The notes below the pieces were generated by a model. It was not told the DNA's origin. It ran no database searches and saw nothing but the letters and a program-made list of their open reading frames with translations. Positions 44,586-52,895 of a stretch of 64,000 bases of DNA are shown here, piece by piece. Position 1 is the first letter of the stretch, and the number at the start of each line of letters is the position of its first letter. The position numbers were made by a program, and so were the translations under genes. Where the stretch lies: the NCBI GenBank assembly GCA_900545925.1, contig URAZ01000019.1, positions 1 through 64,000 of the forward strand, given 5' to 3'. The stretch is from an uncultured Eubacteriales bacterium (GTDB taxonomy: Bacteria; Bacillota; Clostridia; Oscillospirales; Oscillospiraceae).

Positions 44586-44746
44586 CCTTGTACCCAAGGG
44601 AAATTGGCGCGAAGCGCCTGAGGGGATTCGCGTGCTGCAACTTACAGCGCACTCTGAAATCTAAAACAAATCCCCTCCGTCATTTGCTGACGCAAATGAC
44701 ACCTCCCCTTACCGCGCAGAGCGCGGCAAGGGGAGGCTTTTGTGGG
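44586..44746 (+). repeat. Repeat family B, copy 3 (full length)
   Basis: GGCACTCCTTG-TACC-CAAGGG, GGCGC-GAA-GCGCC, TGAGGGGATT, spacer, AATCCCCTCC, GTCATTTGC-TGAC-GCAAATGAC, then CCTCCCCTTACCGCGC and GCGCGGCAAGGGGAGG with TTTT. Orientation is opposite to copy 2. The remaining parts of this 364-bp gap between rsmG and rnhA show no gene. Confidence 0.85.
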
Positions 44747-44857
44747 ACTGCGGCGAATTCGTACTGCCCTGCAATTTTTGAATGCAAGGCTGATTTACCG
44801 CGGCCATTCAAACGCAACTACCTACAAATTTGGAATACCGTAACAGGCGGCGCATCC

Positions 44858-45298
44858 TCATGCTTTGAATTTCCGGCTCTCCAGAACCGCCTGCTCGTCG
44901 CAGCGGTTGTTTTTTTCGTTTTCCTCGTGGCCCTTGACCCAGTGATAGTGCATCTCGTGCTGGCTCACGAGGCCGAGGAGCAATTCCCAGAGGTCGGGGT
45001 TCAGAGCAGGCTTTTTGTCAGACTTGACCCAGCCCTTTTTCCGCCAGCCCCATGCCCAGCCCTTTTCCAATGCATCAATAACGTATTTGGAGTCGGAATA
45101 AAGTTCTACAACACACGGCTCGCGCAGAGCAAGCAGGGCCTGTATGACTGCGGTGAGTTCCATGCGGTTGTTCGTGGTGCGCGCTTCGCCGCCGGAGATC
45201 AGTTTCTCGTGTCCGTTATACTCCAGAATCGCGCACCAGCCGCCGGGGCCGGGATTGCCGGAGCAGGCCCCATCGGTGTAGATGGTGACGGTCTTCAT
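44858..45298 (-). CDS. rnhA: Ribonuclease HI
   Basis: 146-aa enzyme that cuts the RNA strand of RNA-DNA hybrids. The DEDD active site is complete: YTDGACSGNPG (Asp), RMELTAV (Glu), YSDSKYV (Asp) and NNRCDEQA (Asp). YHWVKGHEENEKNNRCDEQA matches the C-terminal consensus. Its ATG overlaps the gyrA stop by 4 bp, so it is the last gene of the gyrB-gyrA transcript. Confidence 0.96.
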   Translation of the reverse strand: MKTVTIYTDGACSGNPGPGGWCAILEYNGHEKLISGGEARTTNNRMELTAVIQALLALREPCVVELYSDSKYVIDALEKGWAWGWRKKGWVKSDKKPALNPDLWELLLGLVSQHEMHYHWVKGHEENEKNNRCDEQAVLESRKFKA

Positions 45299-47805
45299 GC
45301 CTCTTCGTTCTCCGCGGGCTCTTCCGGCTCCCGGTCCACGCGGTCCACGGAAATAACGCGGCTGCCGGATTCAAGGCGCATGAGAATGACGCCCTGCGTG
45401 TCACGGCCGTAGACATTGATATCTGCCGCCGCCATGCGGATGAGCACGCCGCCGTTTTCAATCAGCATGATATCGTCCGCGTCGTCCACGATTGCCACGC
45501 CCGCGATTCTGCCGGTCTTGGCCGTGATGTTATAGCCCTTGAGGCCCTTGCCGCCGCGGTTCTGCGGACGGCGCTGGCCGTCCTCGCCGAGGCGCAGATA
45601 GGCTTCTATCTCCGTGCGCTTGCCGTAGCCGTATTCCGTGACGGAAAGCAGCTGCTTTGCCTTCGCGGCGATTCCCGCGCCGACCACATAGTCGCCCGCG
45701 TCCAGCATCATACCGCGCACACCGGCCGCGTCGCGGCCCATGACGCGCACGTCGTTTTCGTTGAAGCAGATGACCATGCCGTTCGCGCTTGCAAGCAGGA
45801 TATCCTGCTTGCCGTCGGTCTTCATGACGGCGATCAATTCATCGCCCTCCGAGAGCGTCAGCGCGCGGATACCGGCCTTGCGCGCGGTATTGAGGCTTGC
45901 CAGCTCCAGCCGCTTGACGGTGCCGTTTCTGGTGACGAAGACGAGATAATCCTCGTCGAACTCATGCACGGTGATACCCGCCGTGACCTTCTCGCCCGGC
46001 TCAAACGGGAGAATGTTGACCAGATTCGTGCCCTTGGCCGTGCGGCCTGCCTCCGGGATCTGATAGCCCTTGCGGCGGTGCACCTTGCCGAGGTTCGTGA
46101 AGAAGAGGATATAATCATGCGTGGAGGCGGTGAACACACCCTCTACGAAGTCCTCCTCCTTCGTCGTCATGCCCGTGACGCCTCTGCCGCCGCGCTTCTG
46201 GCTGCGGTAGGTCGAGGCGGGAACGCGCTTGCAGTAGCCCGCGTGGGAGAGCGTGAAGACGCACTGTTCTTCTTCGATCAGGTCTTCAATGTCGATCTCG
46301 TCCTCGACGTCCTGAATTTCAGTCAGACGGTCGTCGCCGTATTTATCGCGGATGGCAGTCAATTCGTCCTTCAGAACGCCCTTGAGCATTTCCTCGTTCG
46401 ACAGCAGCTCGCGGTAATATTCGATGCGCTTTTCAAGCTCTGCGTATTCCGCCTCAAGCTTTTCGCGCTCCAGACCCTGCAGGCGCTTGAGCTGCATATC
46501 CAGCACGACCTGCGCCTGAATTTCGGACAGATTGAACCGCTCCATCAGGCGCTCTTTCGCGTTGTCATAGCTTTCGCGGATGGTCTTGATGACCTCGTCG
46601 ATATTGTCCTCGGCGATCAGCAGGCCTTGCAGCACGTGCTGCCGGTCGAGCGCTTTTTTGAGGTCGTACTGCGTCCGCTTTGTGATGATCTCCTCCTGGA
46701 AGGCGAGATATTCATCGAGCATATGGCGCAGGGACAGAATCTTCGGCTGCTGCTGGTTGTTGACCAGCGCAAGCATCGTCACGCCAAACGTCGTCTGCAT
46801 CTGCGTCTGGGCAAACAGCCGGTTCAGAACGACCTGCGGGTTCGCGTCCTTTTTGAGTTCAATGACGACGCGCATACCGTTGCGGTCGGTTTCGTCGCGG
46901 ATGTCGGAAATGCCCTCAAGGCGCTTGTCGCGCACCTGCTCGGCCATGTTGGCGATGAGCTGGCGTTTGTTGACCTGATAGGGAAGCTCGGTGACGATGA
47001 TGCGCTCGCGGTTCTGGCCGAATTCCTCAAACTCCGTCCGGGCGCGGACGGTAATCTTGCCGCGGCCCGTGGCATACGCGGCGCGGATGCCGCTGCGGCC
47101 CATGATAATGCCCTTTGTCGGGAAATCCGGACCCTTGATATAGTCCATGAGGTCTGCCAGCTCCGCCTCCGGGTTTTCCAGAATGCAGATACAGGCGTTG
47201 ATGACCTCGGTCAGGTTGTGCGGCGGGATATTCGTCGCCATGCCGACGGCGATGCCGGACGAGCCGTTGACCAGCAGATTCGGGAAGCGCGAGGGAAGAA
47301 CGCGCGGTTCCTTTCTCGATTCGTCGAAGTTCGGGTCCCACAGAACCGTTTCCTTGTCGATATCGCGCAGCATCTCGTTGCAGAGCTTCGACATACGCGC
47401 CTCGGTGTAACGATAGGCCGCAGGGGGATCGCCGTCAACGGAACCGAAGTTGCCGTGGCCGTCGACAAGCGGATAGCGCATGGAGAAATCCTGCGCCAGC
47501 CGGACCATCGCGTCATAGACCGATGCGTCGCCGTGCGGATGATACCGGCCCAGCACGTCGCCGACGCACGTCGCCGACTTCTTGAACGGCTTGTCGGAGG
47601 TCAGACCGTCCTCGTACATGGCGTAGAGAATGCGCCGGTGGACGGGCTTCAGACCGTCGCGTACATCGGGCAGCGCACGGCCGACAATGACGGACATCGC
47701 GTAGTCGATGTACGAGCTTTTCATCTCATGCACAAGCTCCGACTGCACGATCCGCTGTTCGGGGAACATGATATCCTCGGGCTTGTAGTCTTTTTTATGT
47801 GCCAT
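45295..47805 (-). CDS. gyrA: DNA gyrase subunit A
   Basis: 836-aa breakage-reunion subunit of gyrase, which with GyrB puts negative supercoils into DNA. The catalytic Tyr is Tyr133 in AAYRYTEARM. The canonical GyrA box appears as SQKRGGRGVTG and marks a gyrase rather than topo IV, with six-bladed beta-propeller repeats behind it. The quinolone region reads YHPHGDASVYDAM: the position equal to E. coli Ser83 is Ala94, followed by Ser. AGGAGA precedes ATG 47805. A 138-bp gap holding a repeat A copy separates it from gyrB. Confidence 0.98.
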   Translation of the reverse strand: MAHKKDYKPEDIMFPEQRIVQSELVHEMKSSYIDYAMSVIVGRALPDVRDGLKPVHRRILYAMYEDGLTSDKPFKKSATCVGDVLGRYHPHGDASVYDAMVRLAQDFSMRYPLVDGHGNFGSVDGDPPAAYRYTEARMSKLCNEMLRDIDKETVLWDPNFDESRKEPRVLPSRFPNLLVNGSSGIAVGMATNIPPHNLTEVINACICILENPEAELADLMDYIKGPDFPTKGIIMGRSGIRAAYATGRGKITVRARTEFEEFGQNRERIIVTELPYQVNKRQLIANMAEQVRDKRLEGISDIRDETDRNGMRVVIELKKDANPQVVLNRLFAQTQMQTTFGVTMLALVNNQQQPKILSLRHMLDEYLAFQEEIITKRTQYDLKKALDRQHVLQGLLIAEDNIDEVIKTIRESYDNAKERLMERFNLSEIQAQVVLDMQLKRLQGLEREKLEAEYAELEKRIEYYRELLSNEEMLKGVLKDELTAIRDKYGDDRLTEIQDVEDEIDIEDLIEEEQCVFTLSHAGYCKRVPASTYRSQKRGGRGVTGMTTKEEDFVEGVFTASTHDYILFFTNLGKVHRRKGYQIPEAGRTAKGTNLVNILPFEPGEKVTAGITVHEFDEDYLVFVTRNGTVKRLELASLNTARKAGIRALTLSEGDELIAVMKTDGKQDILLASANGMVICFNENDVRVMGRDAAGVRGMMLDAGDYVVGAGIAAKAKQLLSVTEYGYGKRTEIEAYLRLGEDGQRRPQNRGGKGLKGYNITAKTGRIAGVAIVDDADDIMLIENGGVLIRMAAADINVYGRDTQGVILMRLESGSRVISVDRVDREPEEPAENEEA

Positions 47806-47821
47806 TTATGCTTTCTCCTTT

Positions 47822-47929
47822 GTAGGGGCGGACGACTCTGTCCGCCCCAGGGAAGTTGCGTGTTCAGAACTGCTCATTTACAAACAGGGCATTTCTTCCG
47901 GGCGGACAGAGCCGTCCGTCCCCTGCGAT
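47822..47929. repeat. Repeat family A, copy between gyrB and gyrA
   Basis: TGTAGGGGCGGACGACTCTGTCCGCCC at the left end and GGGCGGACAGAGCCGTCCGTCCCC at the right end. Each end folds alone, and the ends pair with each other. It fills nearly the whole gyrB-gyrA gap. Confidence 0.85.
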
Positions 47930-47943
47930 TTCTTCCAGACAGG

Positions 47944-49902
47944 TCAGATATCCAGATTCACAACGTATTTCGCGTTTTCCTCGATGAACTCCTTGCGCGG
48001 CTCGACGGCCTCGCCCATGAGGACGGTGAAGATCTGGTCGGCCTGCACGGCGTCTTCGAGCGTGATGCGGCGGAGCGTGCGCGTAGTGGGGTCCATGGTC
48101 GTCTCCCACAGTTCGTGCGGGTTCATTTCGCCAAGGCCCTTGTACCGGGAGATATCAACCTTCGCGTTCGGGTTGTCCGCGCGCATTTCGGCGGAGATCT
48201 GGTCACGCTCGGGGTCGGAATACGCCACGCGCTGCGTCTTGCCGCGCGAGAGCTTGTAAAGCGGCGGGACGGCGGAATAGACATAGCCGTGCTCGATCAG
48301 GGGCCGCATGAAGCGGAAGAAGAATGTGAGCAGGAGCGTGCGGATATGGCTGCCGTCGACGTCGGCATCGGCCATGATGATGACCTTGTGATAGCGCAGC
48401 TTGTCGAGGTTAAATTCGTCGCCGATGCCGGCGCCGAGCGCGGTGATGACCGGCTGCAGCTTGTCGTTGCCGTAGACCTTGTCGGCCCTTGCCTTTTCCA
48501 CGTTCAGCATCTTGCCCCAGAGGGGGAGGATGGCCTGGAAGCGGGAATCTCTACCCTGTGTGGCCGAACCGCCTGCGGAATCGCCCTCGACGATGTAGAG
48601 CTCGGTGAGCGTGGGGTCGGTGTCGTTGCAGTCGCGCAGTTTATCCGGCATCTGGCCGGATTCAAGGCCTGTCTTGCGGCGGATGGCCTCGCGGGCCTTC
48701 CTGGCGGCCTCGCGTGCGCGGTTGGCCATCATGGCCTTGTCGAGAATGAGTTTGCCGACGGCGGGGTTTTCCTCAAGGAATTCCGTCAGCTGCTGCGTAA
48801 CGATGTTGCTGACAAGCGTGCGCATGGAGGCGTTGCCGAGCTTGGCCTTTGTCTGGCCCTCGAACTGCGCCTCGGTCAGCTTGACGGAAACGATGGCGGT
48901 CAGACCTTCGCGCACATCGTCGCCGGTGACCTTGTCGTCGCCCTTGATATAGCCCTTTTTGACGCCGTAGGCGTTGAGCACGTTTGTCAGTGCCCGCTTA
49001 AAGCCCTCCTCGTGCATACCGCCTTCTGGGGTATGGATATCGTTTGCAAACGAGACGATGTTGGAGTTGAACGAGTCGTTATACTGCAGCGCGACCTCCG
49101 CCGTGTCGTCTCCCTTGGAGCCGGACATATAGATGACCTGCTCGTGGATCGGCGTTTTGTGGCGGTTGTACCAGCGGACGAATTCGCGGATACCGCCCTC
49201 GTAGCACATGGAGTCCATGCGTTCCTTTTCGGGCTTGTCGGCGGATTCGATGCGCTCGTCGCGGATGGTGATGTGCAGACCGGCGTTCAGAAACGCCTGC
49301 TCGCGCATACGGGTATGGAGCGTTTCGTAGTCATATTCCAGCGTGTCGAACATCTCGGGGTCGGGCTTGAAGGTGACCTTCGTGCCGTGCTTGTCCGTGG
49401 TGCCGATGATGCGCATTTCCTGGGTAATATGGCCGCGGGAGAATTTCATCTGATAAATTTTCCCGTCCTTGCTGACCTCGACCTCCAGCCACTCGGAAAG
49501 GGCGTTGACGACCGACGCGCCGACGCCGTGCAGACCGCCGGAGACCTTATAGCCCCCGCCGCCGAATTTGCCGCCCGCGTGCAGGACGGTATAGACGACC
49601 TCCAGCGCGGGCTTGCCGGTCTGGGCCTGAATGTCGACGGGGATGCCGCGGCCATCGTCGGTGACGGTGATGGTGTTGCCCTCGTTGATGGTCACAACGA
49701 CGTGCTTGCAGTATCCGGCCAGCGCCTCGTCGATCGCGTTGTCGACGATCTCATAGACCAGATGGTGCAGACCTGAGCTGCTGGTCGAGCCGATATACAT
49801 GCCGGGCCGCTTTCTGACGGCCTCCAATCCCTCCAGAACCTGGATCTGACTGGCGTTGTATTCGTGTTCGGCTTCGATGATATCTTTGATTTCTTCTGTC
49901 AT
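47944..49902 (-). CDS. gyrB: DNA gyrase subunit B
   Basis: 652-aa ATPase subunit of gyrase. GHKL ATP-binding motifs: EIVDNAIDEALAGY, TVTDDGRGIPVD and GGLHGVGASVVNAL. The TOPRIM domain has EGDSAGGSATQGRD and IIMADADVDGSHI, and the C-terminus YKGLGEMNPHELWETTMDP is the GyrB tail. Its start overlaps remB by 4 bp. It is the seventh member, counting from dnaA, of the classical origin cluster. Confidence 0.98.
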   Translation of the reverse strand: MTEEIKDIIEAEHEYNASQIQVLEGLEAVRKRPGMYIGSTSSSGLHHLVYEIVDNAIDEALAGYCKHVVVTINEGNTITVTDDGRGIPVDIQAQTGKPALEVVYTVLHAGGKFGGGGYKVSGGLHGVGASVVNALSEWLEVEVSKDGKIYQMKFSRGHITQEMRIIGTTDKHGTKVTFKPDPEMFDTLEYDYETLHTRMREQAFLNAGLHITIRDERIESADKPEKERMDSMCYEGGIREFVRWYNRHKTPIHEQVIYMSGSKGDDTAEVALQYNDSFNSNIVSFANDIHTPEGGMHEEGFKRALTNVLNAYGVKKGYIKGDDKVTGDDVREGLTAIVSVKLTEAQFEGQTKAKLGNASMRTLVSNIVTQQLTEFLEENPAVGKLILDKAMMANRAREAARKAREAIRRKTGLESGQMPDKLRDCNDTDPTLTELYIVEGDSAGGSATQGRDSRFQAILPLWGKMLNVEKARADKVYGNDKLQPVITALGAGIGDEFNLDKLRYHKVIIMADADVDGSHIRTLLLTFFFRFMRPLIEHGYVYSAVPPLYKLSRGKTQRVAYSDPERDQISAEMRADNPNAKVDISRYKGLGEMNPHELWETTMDPTTRTLRRITLEDAVQADQIFTVLMGEAVEPRKEFIEENAKYVVNLDI

Positions 49903-50186
49903 ATTGCTTCTCCTTTAGCAGAGATCGGACTGCGCTGCGCGTCCTGCATCCGTTTGAGCAGGACGGCGGCGTTATATTTTGTCAGAATGACGCGGTTTTC
50001 TCCGTATTCGCTGACGACCAGAAAGGATTTCGGCAGCTCGTCCGTCGCTTCGACGATGGCGCCGGCCTTCTGTGCCTCTGCGAGAAATTTCCGCGTCCAT
50101 TTGGAGCAGCTGGTGTTGTCCAGATCGAACACGCCGATTACAGATTCGGCGCGGACGGAGAAATCGCCGCCGATATTCAGATACAT
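49899..50186 (-). CDS. remB: Extracellular matrix regulator RemB/YaaB (DUF370)
   Basis: 95-aa small protein homologous to B. subtilis YaaB/RemB, always found between recF and gyrB. MYLNIGGDFSVRAESVIGVF and NRVILTKYNAAVLLKRM match the family. In B. subtilis it affects biofilm matrix genes; RemA-type paralogues bind DNA, so a role in transcription is plausible. The gene overlaps recF (10 bp) and gyrB (4 bp), indicating tight coupling. Confidence 0.9.
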   Translation of the reverse strand: MYLNIGGDFSVRAESVIGVFDLDNTSCSKWTRKFLAEAQKAGAIVEATDELPKSFLVVSEYGENRVILTKYNAAVLLKRMQDAQRSPISAKGEAI

Positions 50187-51295
50187 GATGATTCCTCCCG
50201 GATCTGTCCGCTCTCCACGAAAATGCGTTTTCCGATATTTGTGATGCGTTCCGGCTCACAGCAGGTGATAAGCACCTGACCGGAGCGAATTTGATTGAGC
50301 ACGAAATCCTGCCGCCGCGCGTCCAGTTCGGACAGCACATCGTCCAGCAGCAGAACCGGCTCTTCGCCGGTATCGGCGCGGAATAATTCGCGCTCAGCCA
50401 GCTTCAGGCTGATAGCTGCCGTGCGGGTCTGGCCCTGAGAGCCGTAGGCTTTGACGGAGCGGTCGCCGAGGAGCGTTTCAAAATCGTCTTTGTGCGGGCC
50501 GGACAAACACTGACCGGAATCCAACTCGGCGCGGTAATGCGCCTGCTGGTGATCAAGCAGCTGCTGAAAGATGACTTTTTTTTCTGCGAACGGGTCTGTC
50601 ACGGTCGAAACAGTCTGATAGACAAGGGAAAGTTCCTCCCGTCCGCCAGAAAATTCCGCATGGTACAGCCGCGCCTGTTTGGAAAGTTCCCGCAGGAATT
50701 TTGCCCGGTAGGCGATTATGACCGCACCGACCTGCGCCATGCGGTAGTTGAATTCCGGCAGCGGCTCCAGAAGGGATGGGGCCTCGTGATAATCTTTTAA
50801 AATTCTTGATTTGCTGTCATACAGCTTCTGATATTCTGCCAGCGCCTGCGCATAGCCGGGCCGAAGCTGGCAGAGGGCGGTATCGAGAATCTTTCGCCTT
50901 CCGGCGGACCCACTTTTTAAAATCAGCAAATCGTCCGGGCAGAACAGAACGGTCGTCAGCACGCCGGATAGTCCGGCGGCGGAGCGCTGCTTTACGCCGC
51001 CGATGTACAGCTGCCGCGGCTTTCTTCCGGAAAACAGCACAGCCCGCAGGCTCTGTTCCCGGCCGCCGGAAAACAGACTGCAATTCAGGTCTGTAAATTC
51101 TGTGCCGAAGCGGATGAGTTCCTGATTGCGGGCGGTGCGAAAGCTTTTGCCGGTAGACAAATAAAAAACGGCTTCCAGCAGATTGGTCTTTCCCTGCGCA
51201 TTTTCTCCGACAATCAGATTGACGCCGGGATGAAAGCTGACGCTGGCCGTCTCGTAATTCCGAAAATCGTAGAGTTGCAGGCTTTGCAGCTTCAT
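50177..51295 (-). CDS. recF: DNA replication and repair protein RecF
   Basis: 372-aa SMC-like ATPase that loads RecA at gaps with RecO/RecR. The N-terminus LQLYDFRNYETASVSFHPG and Walker A GENAQGKTNLLEAVF are canonical. SQGQTRTAAISLKLAE is the signature motif and LLDDVLSELDARRQ is Walker B. Overlaps yaaA by 4 bp and remB by 10 bp. Confidence 0.97.
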   Translation of the reverse strand: MKLQSLQLYDFRNYETASVSFHPGVNLIVGENAQGKTNLLEAVFYLSTGKSFRTARNQELIRFGTEFTDLNCSLFSGGREQSLRAVLFSGRKPRQLYIGGVKQRSAAGLSGVLTTVLFCPDDLLILKSGSAGRRKILDTALCQLRPGYAQALAEYQKLYDSKSRILKDYHEAPSLLEPLPEFNYRMAQVGAVIIAYRAKFLRELSKQARLYHAEFSGGREELSLVYQTVSTVTDPFAEKKVIFQQLLDHQQAHYRAELDSGQCLSGPHKDDFETLLGDRSVKAYGSQGQTRTAAISLKLAERELFRADTGEEPVLLLDDVLSELDARRQDFVLNQIRSGQVLITCCEPERITNIGKRIFVESGQIREESSCI

Positions 51296-51546
51296 GCGTG
51301 CTCTTCCGTGACGCGCCAGGTATTCTGCAGGAATGTGACCTCGTCTCCGGGGTGAAGCTTCTTGCCGCGCATCGTGCAGACCTCGCCGTTAACGCGGACT
51401 TCACCCTCCTGAATAAAGGTCTTGGCCATGCCGCCGGATTCAATGGCGTTGGCGAATTTCAGAAAATCCTGCAGTTTGATAAACTCGGTATGAATAGGGA
51501 TCTCAATCGGCGCGTCCGAAAGCTTTTTTGTGACTCTGACCTTCAT
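51292..51546 (-). CDS. yaaA: S4-domain RNA-binding protein YaaA
   Basis: 84 aa with one S4-like RNA-binding domain: KLQDFLKFANAIESGGMAK, then GEVRVNGEVCTMRGKKLHPGD. This is the conserved small gene between dnaN and recF in Firmicutes, reported to affect ribosome assembly. One base separates it from dnaN and it overlaps recF by 4 bp. Confidence 0.93.
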   Translation of the reverse strand: MKVRVTKKLSDAPIEIPIHTEFIKLQDFLKFANAIESGGMAKTFIQEGEVRVNGEVCTMRGKKLHPGDEVTFLQNTWRVTEEHA

Positions 51547-51547
51547 C

Positions 51548-52660
51548 TTATTCCCCCGCTTTCAGCCGGACCGGCAGAACCATGTAGCTGTACCGCTCAG
51601 ATCCGTCACAAGGATTCATGACGATGGGGCTGAGTCCGTTGATTAGTTCAAGTGAGCATTCCGCATCCGGAATCGCGCGCAGCGCGTCGAGCAGATACCG
51701 GCAGTTGAAGCCAATCTCCATATCCTGCCCGTCGCCCGCGATCTGGCAGACGTCATGTGCTTCGCCGATGGTGGAAACAGAGCGGAAATCCGCCGTATTC
51801 TCGCCGAATTTGCAGCGCACCGGGCTCTTGAGCTTTTCAGAGATGATCAGGCCGACGCGCTCGATGGAATCGGTCATTTTTGCGACGTTCACGGCCAGCT
51901 TCACCGGCTGGTTCTGCGGCAGAACGCGCCGCCAATCCAGGAATTCGCCTTCCAGCAGGCGGCAGACCAGTGTCGCCTCGCCGATGGTGAAGAGGATATG
52001 CTTGCTGCCGAGGAAGAACGTGCAAGGGTCGTCCGTATCGCCGAGAATTTTTTCCGCTTCTTTTAAAGCGGCGGCAGGCACAACAAACTTGAGTGTCCGT
52101 CCGATCGGCTCTTCCGATTTCCAGCGGCGCAGCGCCAGCCGGTAGCCGTCAACAGCGACGACTGTAATCGAAGTATCTTCTACCTCAAACAAGCAGCCGG
52201 TATGAATGGGACGGGCCTGATTTTCGCTGACGGCAAAACTGGTGCCGCCGATCATGGCTTTGAGTTCATTCTGCGGCAGGCTGATGCCTTTGTCGGACTC
52301 GACTTCCGGCAGTTCCGGGTAATCCTCGGAGGACATAGCCGTGATGGTGAACGAGGAAATGCCGCCGCGGATGGATACTTTGAATTTTTCGTCAACCGAG
52401 ATGCTGACGGTATCGTCGGGCAGCTTTCGGATAATGTCGAAGAAGAGACGGGAGGGCATGATGCAGGCGCCAGTCTGCTGGATCTCGGCATCGACGGAGA
52501 TGGTAATGCCCGTTTCGAGATTATAACCGGAAAGCGACAGCTTTACGCCGGCCCGGATATAAATTCCCTCGAGCGCCGGAATGGTGCTCTTCTGCGCGAC
52601 GGTACGGGAGGCGACGGAGACGGCGCTCACCAGTGCGTTTTTTTCACAGGTAAATTTCAT
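51548..52660 (-). CDS. dnaN: DNA polymerase III beta sliding clamp
   Basis: 370-aa clamp subunit, a dimeric ring made of three similar domains per chain. N-terminal KFTCEKNALVSAVSVASRTV, PVRCKFGENTADFRSV and the C-terminal peptide-binding pocket with YSYMVLPVRL are typical. GGAGGAAG precedes ATG 52660. It follows dnaA with 235 bp of DnaA-box-rich DNA between. Confidence 0.98.
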   Translation of the reverse strand: MKFTCEKNALVSAVSVASRTVAQKSTIPALEGIYIRAGVKLSLSGYNLETGITISVDAEIQQTGACIMPSRLFFDIIRKLPDDTVSISVDEKFKVSIRGGISSFTITAMSSEDYPELPEVESDKGISLPQNELKAMIGGTSFAVSENQARPIHTGCLFEVEDTSITVVAVDGYRLALRRWKSEEPIGRTLKFVVPAAALKEAEKILGDTDDPCTFFLGSKHILFTIGEATLVCRLLEGEFLDWRRVLPQNQPVKLAVNVAKMTDSIERVGLIISEKLKSPVRCKFGENTADFRSVSTIGEAHDVCQIAGDGQDMEIGFNCRYLLDALRAIPDAECSLELINGLSPIVMNPCDGSERYSYMVLPVRLKAGE

Positions 52661-52895
52661 GGAACTTCCTCCGTTTCTTCTTTCAAGAGAAAGAAAGGAT
52701 ATTTTTTAGAAGTAGGTAGCAGTAGGGGAATTTTATGTGGAAAAGCTGTTTTTTTCTTGACAGATCAATGCTTTTTTGTCCACAGGCAGGTGTGCAGAAA
52801 AAAGAATGTTATCAACATGCAGTTTTGTGAAACTTCTGTTTCACAGCTTTCCACAGGGGAGTCGTGTGGATTCCACAGGTTGGTGTGGACAAAAA
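52661..52895. other. oriC candidate: dnaA-dnaN intergenic region with DnaA boxes
   Basis: DnaA-box-like 9-mers: TGTGGAAAA (52736-52744, reverse), TTGTCCACA (52776-52784), TTATCAACA (52809-52817), CTTTCCACA (52847-52855), GATTCCACA (52869-52877) and TGTGGACAA (52884-52892, reverse). Two match TTNTCCACA exactly; the rest have one or two changes. AT-rich stretches near dnaN could be the unwinding element. This is the usual second part of a bipartite Firmicute origin. Confidence 0.8.

Noticed and set aside
45964..49776. 1,270-codon open frame on the plus strand across gyrA and gyrB
   Set aside because: It is antisense to two certain genes, crosses their intergenic repeat and has low-complexity hydrophobic/His/Asp composition. 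GC-rich codon use of the true genes keeps the opposite frame open.
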